A stretch of 64,000 nt of DNA, from positions 1-64,000 of the forward strand of contig NZ_CP053910.1 of the NCBI RefSeq assembly GCF_013256625.1, given 5' to 3'. Under the pieces are notes generated by a model. That model ran no database searches and was not told where the DNA came from. It worked only from the letters and a program-made list of their open reading frames with translations. This document shows positions 8,793-19,051 of the stretch, in pieces. Source of the DNA: Hymenobacter sp. BRD128 (lineage in GTDB: Bacteria; Bacteroidota; Bacteroidia; Cytophagales; Hymenobacteraceae). The translations under genes and the position numbers were made by a program. How positions within the stretch are numbered: the stretch's first letter is position 1; each line of letters opens with the position of its first letter.

Positions 8793-8904
8793 CGCGCCGG
8801 GCCCTGGCCCGGCGGCCCCGTCGGCTTACTTTCGGTATCCGGTCCGTTGCCATTGCCTTCTGTTTGGCCGCGCCGCCTGTCCGGGGCCCGCGCCCGCCTT
8901 ACCA

Positions 8905-9429
8905 CTCCACCGTCCTTGCTCGCCTCGGTCAGCTGTTTAAACAGGGCCGTGGTGGCGTACCAGCTGTCCATTAAGACCGGGCGGTGGACACCTGGCGCAC
9001 GGCGAGTGGAGCCAGCATGTCGGCCATATGGTCCAGCTTGCTTTTGCCAGCGGCTTCGGGGGCAAACAAGCGTTAAGTGAGCAGCCAGAACTGGTCAGTT
9101 TCCGCGTTGACATCCACACCGGTAATCAGCTCGATACCCTGGATAATGCCGTGCGCGTTGCCCGAGTACTGGCGCCACACTAGCTCGATACGCTGGCGGT
9201 GGCGCTTATCGAGCACCGTGTCATCGAACAGCACATAGCCCCGTGCACGGCCCACCACCTGCGCCCGCACCTGCTGCCAGAGCTGGCGGGGGATAAAACG
9301 GCTTGTTTTGAGAAAGTATTGCGCCTTATTATGCTGCAAACCAGCTAAATGCTTCGCCAGATAAGTACCCTTATAATTCACGTGGCTGCTAAGCAGAAAC
9401 TGGCGGTAAAGCTGCCCTGTCACTTTCAT
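8905..9429 (-). pseudogene. Degraded DDE transposase remnant (IS701-like)
   Basis: Reading leftward from ATG at 9429, residues YVLFDDTVLDKRHRQRIELV and RQYSGNAHGIIQGIELITGV match the N-terminal catalytic part of a DDE transposase group that I associate with IS701-like elements. A TAA lies at 9073-9075. Homology continues in the same frame (RLFAPEAAGKSKLDHMADML), meets another stop, and then shifts frame into MDSWYATTALFKQLTEASK (to about 8905). The C-terminal half is missing. It is inactive, carrying two stops, one frameshift and a truncation. Confidence 0.75.
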
Positions 9430-9467
9430 GCCTTTTTACTCAAGTGACGCGTTTGGCGTAAGTCCTA

Positions 9468-9691
9468 AAGCAGTTTGGGAGTCAGTGTACCTGATAGCCA
9501 CAATGACCAAACCAGTTTTGCGCGTCCTCAGCCGTTATCCAAGCCAGGGCCGCATCCAAGCCGGTCTTCAGTGCCTCGCGGGTACGGGCGGCGGTGGTGC
9601 GCAGGTGCGTTTTAAGCTTGCTGAACGCCAGTTCAATGGGGGTGAAGTCCGGCGAGTACGGGGGCAAATACAATAGGCGTGCTCCGCCCCT
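9468..9691 (-). pseudogene. IS630-family transposase C-terminal fragment and IS end
   Basis: The last ~70 residues of an IS630 transposase are present (ARLLYLPPYSPDFTPIELAF, ending DAQNWFGHCGYQVH), including the final catalytic Glu. The nucleotide sequence is closely similar to the broken IS630 at 41417-42445, including the end sequence beginning after a TA at 9466-9467. The rest of the element was lost at about 9691, where unrelated sequence begins. It is in the same orientation as the 41-kb copy. Confidence 0.85.
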
Positions 9692-9730
9692 TACACAGGT
9701 GGAGAGAACGCCGTTCCGACCACCAGCCAA

Positions 9731-10618
9731 CTAGTGGCTGGCCGGGCACTGCGGGGCCGGTCGCGTGCTGCTCCTGGTATCGGCCACCAACCGAGCAGCG
9801 GGCGTTTGCAGGGTGTGCAGTTTCTGGATGATATTTTGGTAGTCATCTGCGTGCCGGTTCTGGCTCATTTTGAATGATGTCTGTACGTGGTCGAGGGTGA
9901 TTTCAAAGCCCACGATGCCCTGCAGTTGCTGCTGCACCGCCACCGGCAACGTGTCGAAGGCCACGGGGCCCCGCCGCAGTGGCACCCCGTCGGCCGTAGT
10001 TTCCCACTCCAGGGGAATGTGCGTGGCCAGGGGGTGGTCCGCGCCGCGGCGCACGAGCGTGGCCACGCCAGTAGCGCGGACAAACGCCTCCCCCAGCACC
10101 CGGTCCTTGCCCTGCAAGTCTTTCGTTACCCACCTGGCTCGGGCGCGGTTAATCTGGCAGATAAAACACTGGGCCTCGGCGTTGCGGGCGTGCAAATACG
10201 CGACGTCGGGGTTGGTGGCCAGCACGTGCGCAATCAATTCATCCACGTCGGCCTCGCCCACCAGCCAGGTGAAGACCATGCGCTGGTCGGCGCTGTAGCC
10301 CACCAGCGAAAGCGGGAAGTTCACTTGGTCGGCCTTGATTTCCGGCGGGAACCGGTCCGTGGTGGCGTAGGGCGCGACCTCGGTGGCGGCGATGAAGACG
10401 GGCCCGTTCTGGTTGAAGGCGTTGGCCTGCTCGAACGGCGAGTAGCTGAAAAGCAGGCGCCGGTCCTGACCCGGGGCGAAGGGCCGCAGCGAAACGCGGC
10501 ACGGGCCGTAGCCGGTGGCCACTTGCTCGACCACGGCGTGGCCGTAATCGTCTTGGCGGGAGGTGCGGATGCGCTGCGCGGTGGCGGCCGGCAGCGGCAC
10601 AATCTGAAAAGTAGACAT
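9731..10618 (-). CDS. DUF1203 / PaiB-like chimera
   Basis: About 295 residues starting at ATG 10618 (MSTFQIVPLPAATAQRIRTS). Residues 1-155 match the DUF1203 pattern ('GYGPCRVSLRPFAPGQDRRL', 'FNQNGPVFIA', ending 'ARNAEAQCFICQINRA'). Without a stop the frame continues into WVTKDLQGKDRVLGEAFV, then ATLVRRGADHPLATHIPLEW and, after a short link, IVGFEI ... SFKMSQNRHADDYQNII. These are the N-terminal and C-terminal signatures of PaiB-type FMN-binding regulators. The ~120-residue centre of PaiB (the region with its usual PTWNY motif) is absent. I infer a fusion of two neighbouring genes plus an internal deletion. The DUF1203 part may still fold; the PaiB part is unlikely to bind FMN. Confidence 0.7.
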   Translation of the reverse strand: MSTFQIVPLPAATAQRIRTSRQDDYGHAVVEQVATGYGPCRVSLRPFAPGQDRRLLFSYSPFEQANAFNQNGPVFIAATEVAPYATTDRFPPEIKADQVNFPLSLVGYSADQRMVFTWLVGEADVDELIAHVLATNPDVAYLHARNAEAQCFICQINRARARWVTKDLQGKDRVLGEAFVRATGVATLVRRGADHPLATHIPLEWETTADGVPLRRGPVAFDTLPVAVQQQLQGIVGFEITLDHVQTSFKMSQNRHADDYQNIIQKLHTLQTPAARLVADTRSSTRPAPQCPASH

Positions 10619-10707
10619 CGGAAGAAGGGGGTGATGGAACGGGCCAAAGGTCCGGCCGCTCCCGGTGCGCTGCAATCCGATTCTTGCGGAGTTGGCCGTC
10701 CGCGTCG

Positions 10708-11616
10708 CTAGCCCAGGACCTCGGCCGGGGCCGAGCGGGCGGCTTCCCAGCCCAACAGGGCCTGTTTGCGGGCCTCGCCCCAGCGGTAGCCGCCCGGTCC
10801 GCCGTGCTGCTGAATCACCCGGTGGCAGGGAATCAGGTAGCTAATGTTGTTTGCGCTCATGGCGCCTCCCACGGCCTGGCTGGCTCCCGGCTGGCCCACG
10901 GCGGCAGCCACGTCGCGGTACGACACCCGATGGCCCGGTGGAATGCGCAGCAGCGCCTCCCACACCTTTATCTGGAAGTTGGTGCCTTTCAGGACCACCG
11001 GCGGTTTAGCGCCGCGCGTGCCGGGCGCGGCAAAGAGCGGCTCCGCGATGGCGGCCGCATCCGGCACCAGGGTGGCCAGTTCCCAGGTGGCGCGCAGGTG
11101 CGCCAGGGCCGTTGCCCGCTCTACAGCCGGTTAGAAGCTGAGCGCACAAATACCGCGCTCGGTCAGGCCCAGCAAGCACTCGCCGAAGGGCGTGAGCTCA
11201 AAGCCGTAGTGGATGACCAAGGTCGCCCCCCGCGCCCGGTATTCGGCCGGGGTCATGGCTTCGTAGCGCACGAATAAATCGTGCAGCCGGCTGGGTCCGG
11301 ACAGGCGGGCCGCATCGGTCGCGGCCAGCACATCGCCGGACGCAAGCAGCACCTGTTTGGCGTATTCCTTGGTCAGAAAACGCAAAAATCGTTGCGGACT
11401 GGTGCCCGCCCACCGGGCAAAGAGGCGGTCGAAATGAAACGGACTCAAGTGCACGTGGGCCGCGATGTCAGCCAGGCTCGGATGGTCGGTAAAGCGGCCG
11501 GCAATAAAGGCAATGGCTTGTTCCACACGGGCATAATCCAGGGCGGCCTGGGAAGAAGCAGGCAGCGGGCTTTTAGTACAAAAATGCAGGATACACCGAA
11601 GGTAGGGGCGTGTCAC
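10708..11616 (-). pseudogene. Ada-like AraC-HTH / O6-methylguanine methyltransferase split by a stop
   Basis: Read leftward in one frame: an AraC-type HTH half (11616-11131, HPSLADIAAHVHLSPFHFDR and GPSRLHDLFVRYEAMTPAEY), a TAA at 11131-11133, then PAVERATALAHLRATWELAT and the methyltransferase half (10708-11067 from its first ATG) with KVWEALLRIPPGHRVSYRDV and the active-site PCHRV. The intact family joins both parts in one protein that removes alkyl groups from O6-alkylguanine and acts as a regulator. Since both halves share the frame, a single nonsense change (or a small in-frame indel) broke it. The methyltransferase half keeps its catalytic Cys and could still work if translated from ATG at 11067. 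Confidence 0.8.
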
Positions 11617-11943
11617 CGCCGCAGCAACCCGATTCTTGCGGTGTTACAGCAGCGCAAACGCCTAGGGTAATTTATCCCCCTGCTGCTATGAGAAGGCCGT
11701 GCTGCTGCCGCGACAGCCGACCTTGACAAAGCGCGCTTGGCGTTGACGCAATTCGGCTGCGTTGCCGTCCTCGCGTGGGCTGGCTAAGGTGGCGCGCAGC
11801 GCGTCGCCAGGTCCCAGCCCGACTGGTCCCGACGTCGGGGCCGGTCGGTTGCGCGACCGCACGTGGCGAAAGCGCCCCGTCCCGCAGACCGGGGCCCTTG
11901 TCGTGCCCACGCGCCGCCCCGTTCAGCCGGCGCGGCCGTTGTC
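11617..11943. other. Non-coding stretch beside transposon A
   Basis: About 330 bases between the Ada-like gene and the end of tnpA A. GC-rich open frames exist on both strands but none resembles a protein or has plausible composition. I see no gene here. Confidence 0.5.
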
Positions 11944-11979
11944 GGGGTAGTAGGGGTAGCACTAGAGTAGGAACAGAAA
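11944..11979 (+). repeat. Possible terminal repeat of Tn3-family transposon A
   Basis: GGGGTAGTAGGGGTAGCACT starts at 11944, just beyond the stop codon of tnpA A. A Tn3-family inverted repeat beginning GGGG is expected in this place. No matching inverted copy was found elsewhere in the window, so the assignment rests on position and the G-run only. Confidence 0.35.
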
Positions 11980-13295
<1,316 letters not shown>

Positions 13296-13333
13296 GGGGT
13301 GTTGTTAAACAAATAGGGTAAAACCTCCGACTC
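13296..13333 (+). repeat. Left terminal inverted repeat of transposon B
   Basis: 38 bp beginning GGGGTGTTGTTAAACAAATA and ending CCTCCGACTC. It matches the inverted copy at 17220-17257 at 37 of 38 positions and closely resembles the ends of the miniature element at 54486-54768. Confidence 0.93.
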
Positions 13334-13339
13334 GGCCGG

Positions 13340-13978
13340 TTACACAGGGGCATTTCGGGCTGGAGGCCGCTGAAGCTTGGTTAAGTAGTTCTTCAAGGAC
13401 AGATACTTACCGTATTTTAGGTGCACATCTACGATAGTGGCCAGTGGCACGCCCAGCGCGTGCAGGTGCAGGATGCGCTCGCGGTCCGCATCATACATGG
13501 ACCGTTGCACCACGCCCTTGGGCTTGCCTAGCACGATACCCTGCTCGCGCCGGGACCGTAGGCCCTCTTTCGTGCGCTCAGAAACGAAGTCCCGTTCCAA
13601 CTCGGCCAGCATGGCAAAAATGGTGAGCAGGATTTTGTGGGTCATGTCGCGGTGGTTCTGCGGGTCCAGGTCCAGGCCCTGCTTGACCAGAATCAACCGG
13701 CAGCGCTTGTGGTGAATCAATTCCTCAATCAGGCCCAGCACCTCGCGCAGCGAGCGGCCCAGTCGTGAAAGCTCGGAGACGATAACGGTATCGCCGGCGG
13801 CGACCTTGGCCAGCAGCTCGGGCAAGCGGCGCTGCCCGGCGGTCCTTCGGGAGGACATCTCAACTTCAATCCACTCGTCCAGGGTCCAGCGGTGCTCGAC
13901 CAGGTAGCGGGCGATGAGGCTCTTTTGGCTCTCGGCCGATTGGGCGCTGGTCGAGACGCGGACGTAGCCGAAAATCAT
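13340..13978 (-). CDS. tnpR: Serine recombinase / resolvase of transposon B
   Basis: About 212 residues from ATG 13978 (MIFGYVRVSTSAQSAESQKS), where family homology begins; the longer open frame upstream runs through the res region and is ignored. The catalytic Ser is in YVRVSTS (about residue 9). 'SELSRLGRSLREVLGLIEEL' is the resolvase core, and 'AMLAELERDFVSERTKEGLR' leads into the C-terminal DNA-binding part. It should resolve cointegrates at the adjacent res site. It is divergent from tnpA B, a standard Tn3-family arrangement. Confidence 0.92.
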   Translation of the reverse strand: MIFGYVRVSTSAQSAESQKSLIARYLVEHRWTLDEWIEVEMSSRRTAGQRRLPELLAKVAAGDTVIVSELSRLGRSLREVLGLIEELIHHKRCRLILVKQGLDLDPQNHRDMTHKILLTIFAMLAELERDFVSERTKEGLRSRREQGIVLGKPKGVVQRSMYDADRERILHLHALGVPLATIVDVHLKYGKYLSLKNYLTKLQRPPARNAPV

Positions 13979-14116
13979 GGGCAAAAGAGGCAGGTTAGCG
14001 ATAAGGTAAAAGGGCCTCGTAAAGGTACCGGTTTTCGATACCTTTACACGCACGTTAACGCTATCACTGTCCGGTAGCGAAAACGGTCGTTAAGTCCATC
14101 GGTTTTTGCCCCCTCT
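13979..14116. promoter_or_regulatory. Putative res site and divergent tnpR/tnpA promoters
   Basis: 138 bp between the divergent tnpR and tnpA start codons. It contains the inverted pair CCGGTTTTCGATACC (14029-14043) and GGTAGCGAAAACGG (14072-14085), in the right place for a resolvase binding subsite. The assignment follows from Tn3-family organisation; exact subsites I, II and III were not resolved. Confidence 0.6.
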
Positions 14117-17100
14117 ATGGCCACGCACCTGCGGATTCACTTGGGCAAGGAGCGCGAGCTCTACGAGCAGCCCCCGCTGGTGCCGGCGGCCGAGCAGGCG
14201 CGGGTCTTCGCCGTCCCGGATTGGGCGGATGCACACCTGCTGCGGATGCTGGCCCCCGCTAACCGCGCCGGGTTTGTCTTGCAGCTGGGCTACTTCCAGA
14301 TTAGCCAGCGCTTCTACGTGGCCACCCGCTACCACGCGGCCGATGTGGTGTACGTAGCCCGGCAGCTGGGGCTGGGGCCCGACGACTTTGACCCGCTGCG
14401 TTACGCCGATGCCCGGTACTACGCCCACCAGCAGTTCATCTGCGAGCACCTGGGCATTGTACGGTTTGACGCGGCCGCGACGGAGCGCTTGTATCAGGAA
14501 GCCCTGCGCCTGAGCAGCCAGCACCTGAAGCCCGCGGCGGTCTTCGACTACCTGGTGCTGTATCTGCACGAGCACCGGCTGGAGCTGCCCACCTATTACA
14601 CGCTGGCCGACGTCATTACGCGGGCCCTGCTCGCGTTCGAGAAACGGCTGCTCCACCGCTTGCAGCAGCACCTGCACCCCGGCGAGCAGCGGTTGCTGGA
14701 CCGCCTGCTGGCCGCCGACGACCCCAACGAAACCGCCGCCGGGGAAACGGACGCGGACCGGCGCTACCCACTCACCTTTCTCAAGCGCATCCACCAAGGC
14801 CTACGGGCCGGCGAAATCCGCGAACGGGTCACCCATTTCGCGTCCCTGCGGCAGCTCTTTGAGCAGCTGCAGCCGCTCTGGCAACGGCTGCGCCTCTCCG
14901 ACCAGGCCATCACCTATTACGCCGAGTACGTGCTGCGGGCCCAGGCCGCGCAGCTCTACCGGCGCGACGAGCGGCGCTACCTCTACCTGCTCAGCTTCGT
15001 GGTGCACCAGTACTACGAGTTGGGCGATGCCCTGGTCGACACGCTGCTGCACACGGTGACCAGCGCCGTCAACCAGTGCCGCGAGCAGGTCAAGGAAACG
15101 CTCTATCAGCAACGCACCGCCACGCAGCAGCTCACCAGCCAGGTCGCGGGCCGGGGCTACCGGCACCTGCAGGCCCTGACCCAGATTCGGGCCCTGGTCG
15201 ATGCCCCCGACGTACCAGCGGAGCAGAAGCTCGCCCGTATCGACGCGCTGCTGCAACGCCACCAGGCCACGGCCGCCCAGCTCAGCGAAGACCACCAGCA
15301 GCTGGAGCAGCTGCGCCGGGCCACCGAGCAGCAGGCGGGCGAGGCGCTGTTTCACGAGGCGTTGGCCGGGGCGTCGTTGCGCCTGCAAACCAAGCTCGGG
15401 GCCTTGGTCAAAGCGCTGGTCGTGGACGAGGCGACCACCCGCGCCGACCTGTGGCGGGCCGTGCACTACTACCAGCAGCATGACGGGCACCTGGGCGCGC
15501 AGGTGCCGCTGGACTTTCTCTCGCTCACGCAACGCGGCTACGTCCTTGATGCGCAAGGCCGGTTGCGCCCCTCGCTCTACAAAGCGCTGCTGTTTCTGGA
15601 GATGGCCACGGCCATCAAGTCCGGCCAGCTCAACTTCACCTGCTGCTACCAGTACCGGGCCTTTGAGCACTACCTGCTGCCGGCCGCGCAGTGGGCCCGG
15701 CAACGCGAAGCCCTGCTCGAACAGGCGGGCCTGAGTGCCTGGCGCGACTTTGCCACGGTGCAGGCTACCCTTCAAGCGCAGTTGCAGGCCCAGTTTGCCG
15801 CCACGAACGCCCACCTGGGCGGGACCGACAACCCGCACGCGCACCGCACCCCGGCCGGGCGCTACCGGCTCACGACCCCCCGGTTGCCGGCCGAGCAGCC
15901 GCGCCTGCCGGCGCACCTGTTTCCCCGCCACCGGGTGGTGCCCCTGCGCGAGGTGCTCACCAGCGTGGCCCGGCTCACCCAATTCGACACGGCCTTTGGC
16001 TCGCTGCCCAGCAAACACGCCCGCACGCCCCCGCCCTTGTCGCAACTGCTGGCGGCGCTGGTCGGGCTGGGCTGCAACCTGGGCCTGCGCCGCCTAGCCC
16101 AGGTCGCGCCGCAGGTGGACGAGGCCGCCCTGCAGCGCCTGGCCAGCACCCATTTCACGCTCGACAACCTGCGCCAGGCCAACGAGCTGATTCTAAACTT
16201 TACCCGCCAGCTGCGCCTGCGCGAGGCCTTTCGTCTCTCGCCCGATGTGCTGCACAGCAGCAGCGACGGGCAGAAATACGACCTGGCCGTGGACTCGCTC
16301 GGCAGCAGCGCCTCGTTCAAGTACTTCGGCAACCGCCGCGGCCTGACGGCCTACTCTTACGTGGACGAAACGCTGCTCGTCTTCGATTCGACCGTGTTCA
16401 GCGCCGCCGACCGCGAAGCCACCCACCTGCTGGAAGGCCTGCTACGCCACGCCGTGCGGCCCACCGACGTCCACTCCACGGACACGCACGGCTACACGGA
16501 AGTCATCTTCGCCGTGACCCGGATGCTGGGCATCGCCTACGAGCCGCGCATCCGCCAGCTCACCAATCAGCAACTCTACAGTTGGGAGCCCGTGGCCACT
16601 CATCGGCAGCTGGGGCAAACCCTGCTGCCCGACGCGCGCCTCGACCCCGAGCGCATTGCCCGCCACTGGGACGAGGTGCTACGCCTCGTGGTCACGCTAA
16701 AGCTGCGCCATAGCGAGGCCTCCCGCCTGTTCGGCCGGCTCAACTCCTACGCCCGCCAGCATCCGCTTTACCGGGCCCTGAAAGAACTGGGCCGGCTCGT
16801 CAAAACCGAGTTCCTGCTGCGCTACGTTGACCAGGTGGAGCTGCGCCAGCGCATCCAGAAGCAGCTCAACAAGGGCGAAAGCGCCCACCGGCTGGCCCAC
16901 GCCGTCTGGCACGGGCGCAACCAGGAGTTTCACGCCGCCACCCGCTCCGAGCAGCTGGTGGCCGAAACCTGCAAGCGCCTGCTGATGAACGCCATCATCT
17001 GCTGGAACTACCTGCACCTCTCTCAGCACTTGGCCCGGCTGCCGCCCGAACAGCAGGCCGCTACGCTGGCCACGCTCTCGCCCTTCGCCGTGCTCTCCTA

Positions 17101-17221
17101 CCGCCACGTGAACCTGCACGGCGAGTACGACTTCTCCGACCAGCCCCTGCCGGCCGAAGCCCCGTTTGACATGGACCTGATTGCCGCTTGGCAACCGCCA
17201 GCTAAACCCAGACAGGGCTGA
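14117..17221 (+). CDS. tnpA: Tn3-family transposase B
   Basis: A 1034-residue transposase, full length for the family. The N-terminal helical DNA-binding region (MATHLRIHLGKERELYEQPP to about residue 600) is followed by the RNase-H-like catalytic core. It has SSSDGQKYDLAVDSL with the first Asp, VHSTDTHGYTEVIFAVTRML with the second, and QLNKGESAHRLAHAVWHGRN with the Glu. All three acidic positions are present, so it is probably active. The stop codon lies inside the right inverted repeat (17220-17257). It could also move the miniature element at 54.5 kb, which has nearly the same ends. Confidence 0.94.
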   Translation: MATHLRIHLGKERELYEQPPLVPAAEQARVFAVPDWADAHLLRMLAPANRAGFVLQLGYFQISQRFYVATRYHAADVVYVARQLGLGPDDFDPLRYADARYYAHQQFICEHLGIVRFDAAATERLYQEALRLSSQHLKPAAVFDYLVLYLHEHRLELPTYYTLADVITRALLAFEKRLLHRLQQHLHPGEQRLLDRLLAADDPNETAAGETDADRRYPLTFLKRIHQGLRAGEIRERVTHFASLRQLFEQLQPLWQRLRLSDQAITYYAEYVLRAQAAQLYRRDERRYLYLLSFVVHQYYELGDALVDTLLHTVTSAVNQCREQVKETLYQQRTATQQLTSQVAGRGYRHLQALTQIRALVDAPDVPAEQKLARIDALLQRHQATAAQLSEDHQQLEQLRRATEQQAGEALFHEALAGASLRLQTKLGALVKALVVDEATTRADLWRAVHYYQQHDGHLGAQVPLDFLSLTQRGYVLDAQGRLRPSLYKALLFLEMATAIKSGQLNFTCCYQYRAFEHYLLPAAQWARQREALLEQAGLSAWRDFATVQATLQAQLQAQFAATNAHLGGTDNPHAHRTPAGRYRLTTPRLPAEQPRLPAHLFPRHRVVPLREVLTSVARLTQFDTAFGSLPSKHARTPPPLSQLLAALVGLGCNLGLRRLAQVAPQVDEAALQRLASTHFTLDNLRQANELILNFTRQLRLREAFRLSPDVLHSSSDGQKYDLAVDSLGSSASFKYFGNRRGLTAYSYVDETLLVFDSTVFSAADREATHLLEGLLRHAVRPTDVHSTDTHGYTEVIFAVTRMLGIAYEPRIRQLTNQQLYSWEPVATHRQLGQTLLPDARLDPERIARHWDEVLRLVVTLKLRHSEASRLFGRLNSYARQHPLYRALKELGRLVKTEFLLRYVDQVELRQRIQKQLNKGESAHRLAHAVWHGRNQEFHAATRSEQLVAETCKRLLMNAIICWNYLHLSQHLARLPPEQQAATLATLSPFAVLSYRHVNLHGEYDFSDQPLPAEAPFDMDLIAAWQPPAKPRQG

Positions 17222-17257
17222 GTCGGAGGTTTTCCCCTATTTGTTTAACAACACCCC
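17220..17257 (-). repeat. Right terminal inverted repeat of transposon B
   Basis: 38 bp ending TTTAACAACACCCC; the inverse of 13296-13333 with a single mismatch. It overlaps the last bases of tnpA B. The following CAACT repeats the bases before the left end. Confidence 0.93.
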
Positions 17258-18972
17258 AACTGCTGCAAGCAGTCCGGCTCTTCCTGTGCTGGCAGCGGAC
17301 TCACCACCACATGGGGTTGCCCCTGCTGCTCTACTACTTGCAGCGCCGTATTGTGGGGCAGATTTTCGCGAACCTCCGCGTAGGCAGCCCGCAGCTCTGC
17401 TTGAAGCCGCGCCAGCTCCACGGCCGGGTCGAGGGAGCGGTCCAGGGCGCGGGCCACCGCCTCCCGGGCCGCCTCCCAGGCCGCGCCCCGCAGCAGTTCC
17501 GCCCGCGGGTCGCCGTAGCGTTCACTCGTCGCCACGAATACCTCCCGGCGGCGCAACGCTTGGTGCAGCCGATCGAGAACGCAGAGCGTGTACGCCGCCG
17601 GATTCGCCTCCTCTTGGCTGGGAAATACCTGCCGGGCCCAACTTTTGGGCACGAAGGCGCGGGGGGCCGCCGCCCACTTCGGCCGGCCCCGCCCGCCCGC
17701 TTCCTGGGCCTGTAAAAAGTGCCAGGCATCGAGCAAAGGTTTGGTGGAGGGCGAGCCCTCGAAGGAAACGCCCGCCAACAAGGCCGGCAGGAACCGGCGC
17801 ACCGTCGCATAGCTGCCGCTCAGCGCCTGGAGCTGCGGGTCCTCAGGGCTGCTGGCCAGGGCCTGCACCGCGTCGGCCGCCGCCCGCAGCGGGGCTTCGC
17901 CGAAGCGGCCGAGCACCTCTTGCCGAAGGCTCGCGGCGGGCACGGCGTCGTCCAGCAGGATGCGCACGGCCTGCTGGAGCAGTAGCGCGGCGCGGTCCAG
18001 GTCCTTGAGGGAGCGCAGCCGCTCGCGGCGGCGCTTCGTCTCGCCCTGCAAAGCCAGCGCGGTCATCAGCCCGTCGAAGAGGTCCAGCAGGTCGTCGGTC
18101 GCCGTGCGTTCCAGCGCCTGCACGAAGACGAGTAGCGTGGCTAGGCGGCGTTCTTCCCCCATGCGCGCCAACGTCTGCCCCCAGGCCACGTGCGCGTGGC
18201 GGGCCGACCGCGCCAACCGGGCTTCGGGCAGGTCGTGGAGGGTGAGGTCGCCGACGCCGAGGGCCCGAATCTGGTCCAGCCGCTGCACCGCCGCGACCAG
18301 CGCCGGGGCGGAAACGCGGGTGGGTGCGGTGCGCAACCCTTCCAGCCGGGTGAGTCGCTGGCCGGGTGCCACGAGCAATAGCCCCTCCAACGCGGCCTGT
18401 TGCGCGGGCGACAAGCGGCTACGGAGTTGGCGGTAGATGTGGCGGCCCGTCCGCTCGCGGACGCGCGCAATCAGGCGGGCCAGCACGGTCACGCCCGGCA
18501 GCACAACGCGCTGGGCCACCAGGTGCGCGGTCGCCAAATCAAAGAGCACGCTGGGCCGCACGGTGCTGGTGAGGACCTGAGCGTAGAGCCAGCGGGTCAG
18601 CCGGAATGCCCGTCGGCCGTCAAAAGCGTGGAAACCCAAGTAGGCCACAATATGCGCCTGGTGGTCGTGGAGCGTGTTCGGCCGGGTGTACCGGCCGTTC
18701 CAGGCATCGGCCGGCAGTTGAAGCTGCTGGGCCAGGGTTCGCACCACAACGGCCGGCACCTGCGTCGGGACGGGTAAAAACGTGCCCAAGAACCGCAGCG
18801 TACACATCTGCACGGCACCCCCAAGCCGGGTGTGGGCCCGGCGGTAGTCGGCCAGGAACTGCACGTCCTGGGGACTGAGGTAGAAGAACTGGGCCAGTTG
18901 CTCCGGGCTGGGGTCGGCGTGGTAGCGGCCGTAGCGGGCGGCCTGCTCGTCGCTCAGAAATTCTACGGGCAT
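17258..18972 (-). pseudogene. tnpA: Tn3-family transposase A, N-terminal part (interrupted gene)
   Basis: The first ~570 residues of TnpA A from ATG 18972: MPVEFLSDEQAARYGRYHAD opens the N-terminal DUF4158-type domain found in many Tn3 transposases, followed by a long helical region. The frame is broken at 17258 by transposon B; the local reading frame runs a few bases to a stop (QQLGCC). The C-terminal part is at 11980-13295. The TnpA it encoded differs clearly from TnpA B, so this is an older, unrelated transposon rather than a self-insertion. Confidence 0.9.
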
Positions 18973-19051
18973 GGCAAAGAGCGAAAAAAACGCCCACGCG
19001 CGGGCACCGGAGTCGTTCTGCCAGCAGTTGGGCCGAGCGCTTGGGCCGCCA

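Larger units (their letters stand above)
13296..17257. mobile_element. Complete Tn3-family transposon B inserted in tnpA A
   Basis: A 3.96-kb unit transposon with 38-bp terminal inverted repeats (13296-13333 and 17220-17257, one mismatch, outer ends GGGGTGTTGTTAAAC). It carries divergent tnpR (minus) and tnpA (plus) with a putative res site between, and no cargo. Flanks share CAACT (or CAACTG, the last base being ambiguous with the repeat), consistent with the 5-bp duplication typical of Tn3. The host gene is another Tn3-family tnpA. Confidence 0.93.

Noticed and set aside
6546..11616. Stop-codon recoding as an explanation for genes with internal stops
   Set aside because: The stops differ (TAG, TAA and, in other remnants, TGA) and most occur in transposon remnants or truncated genes, which fits decay.
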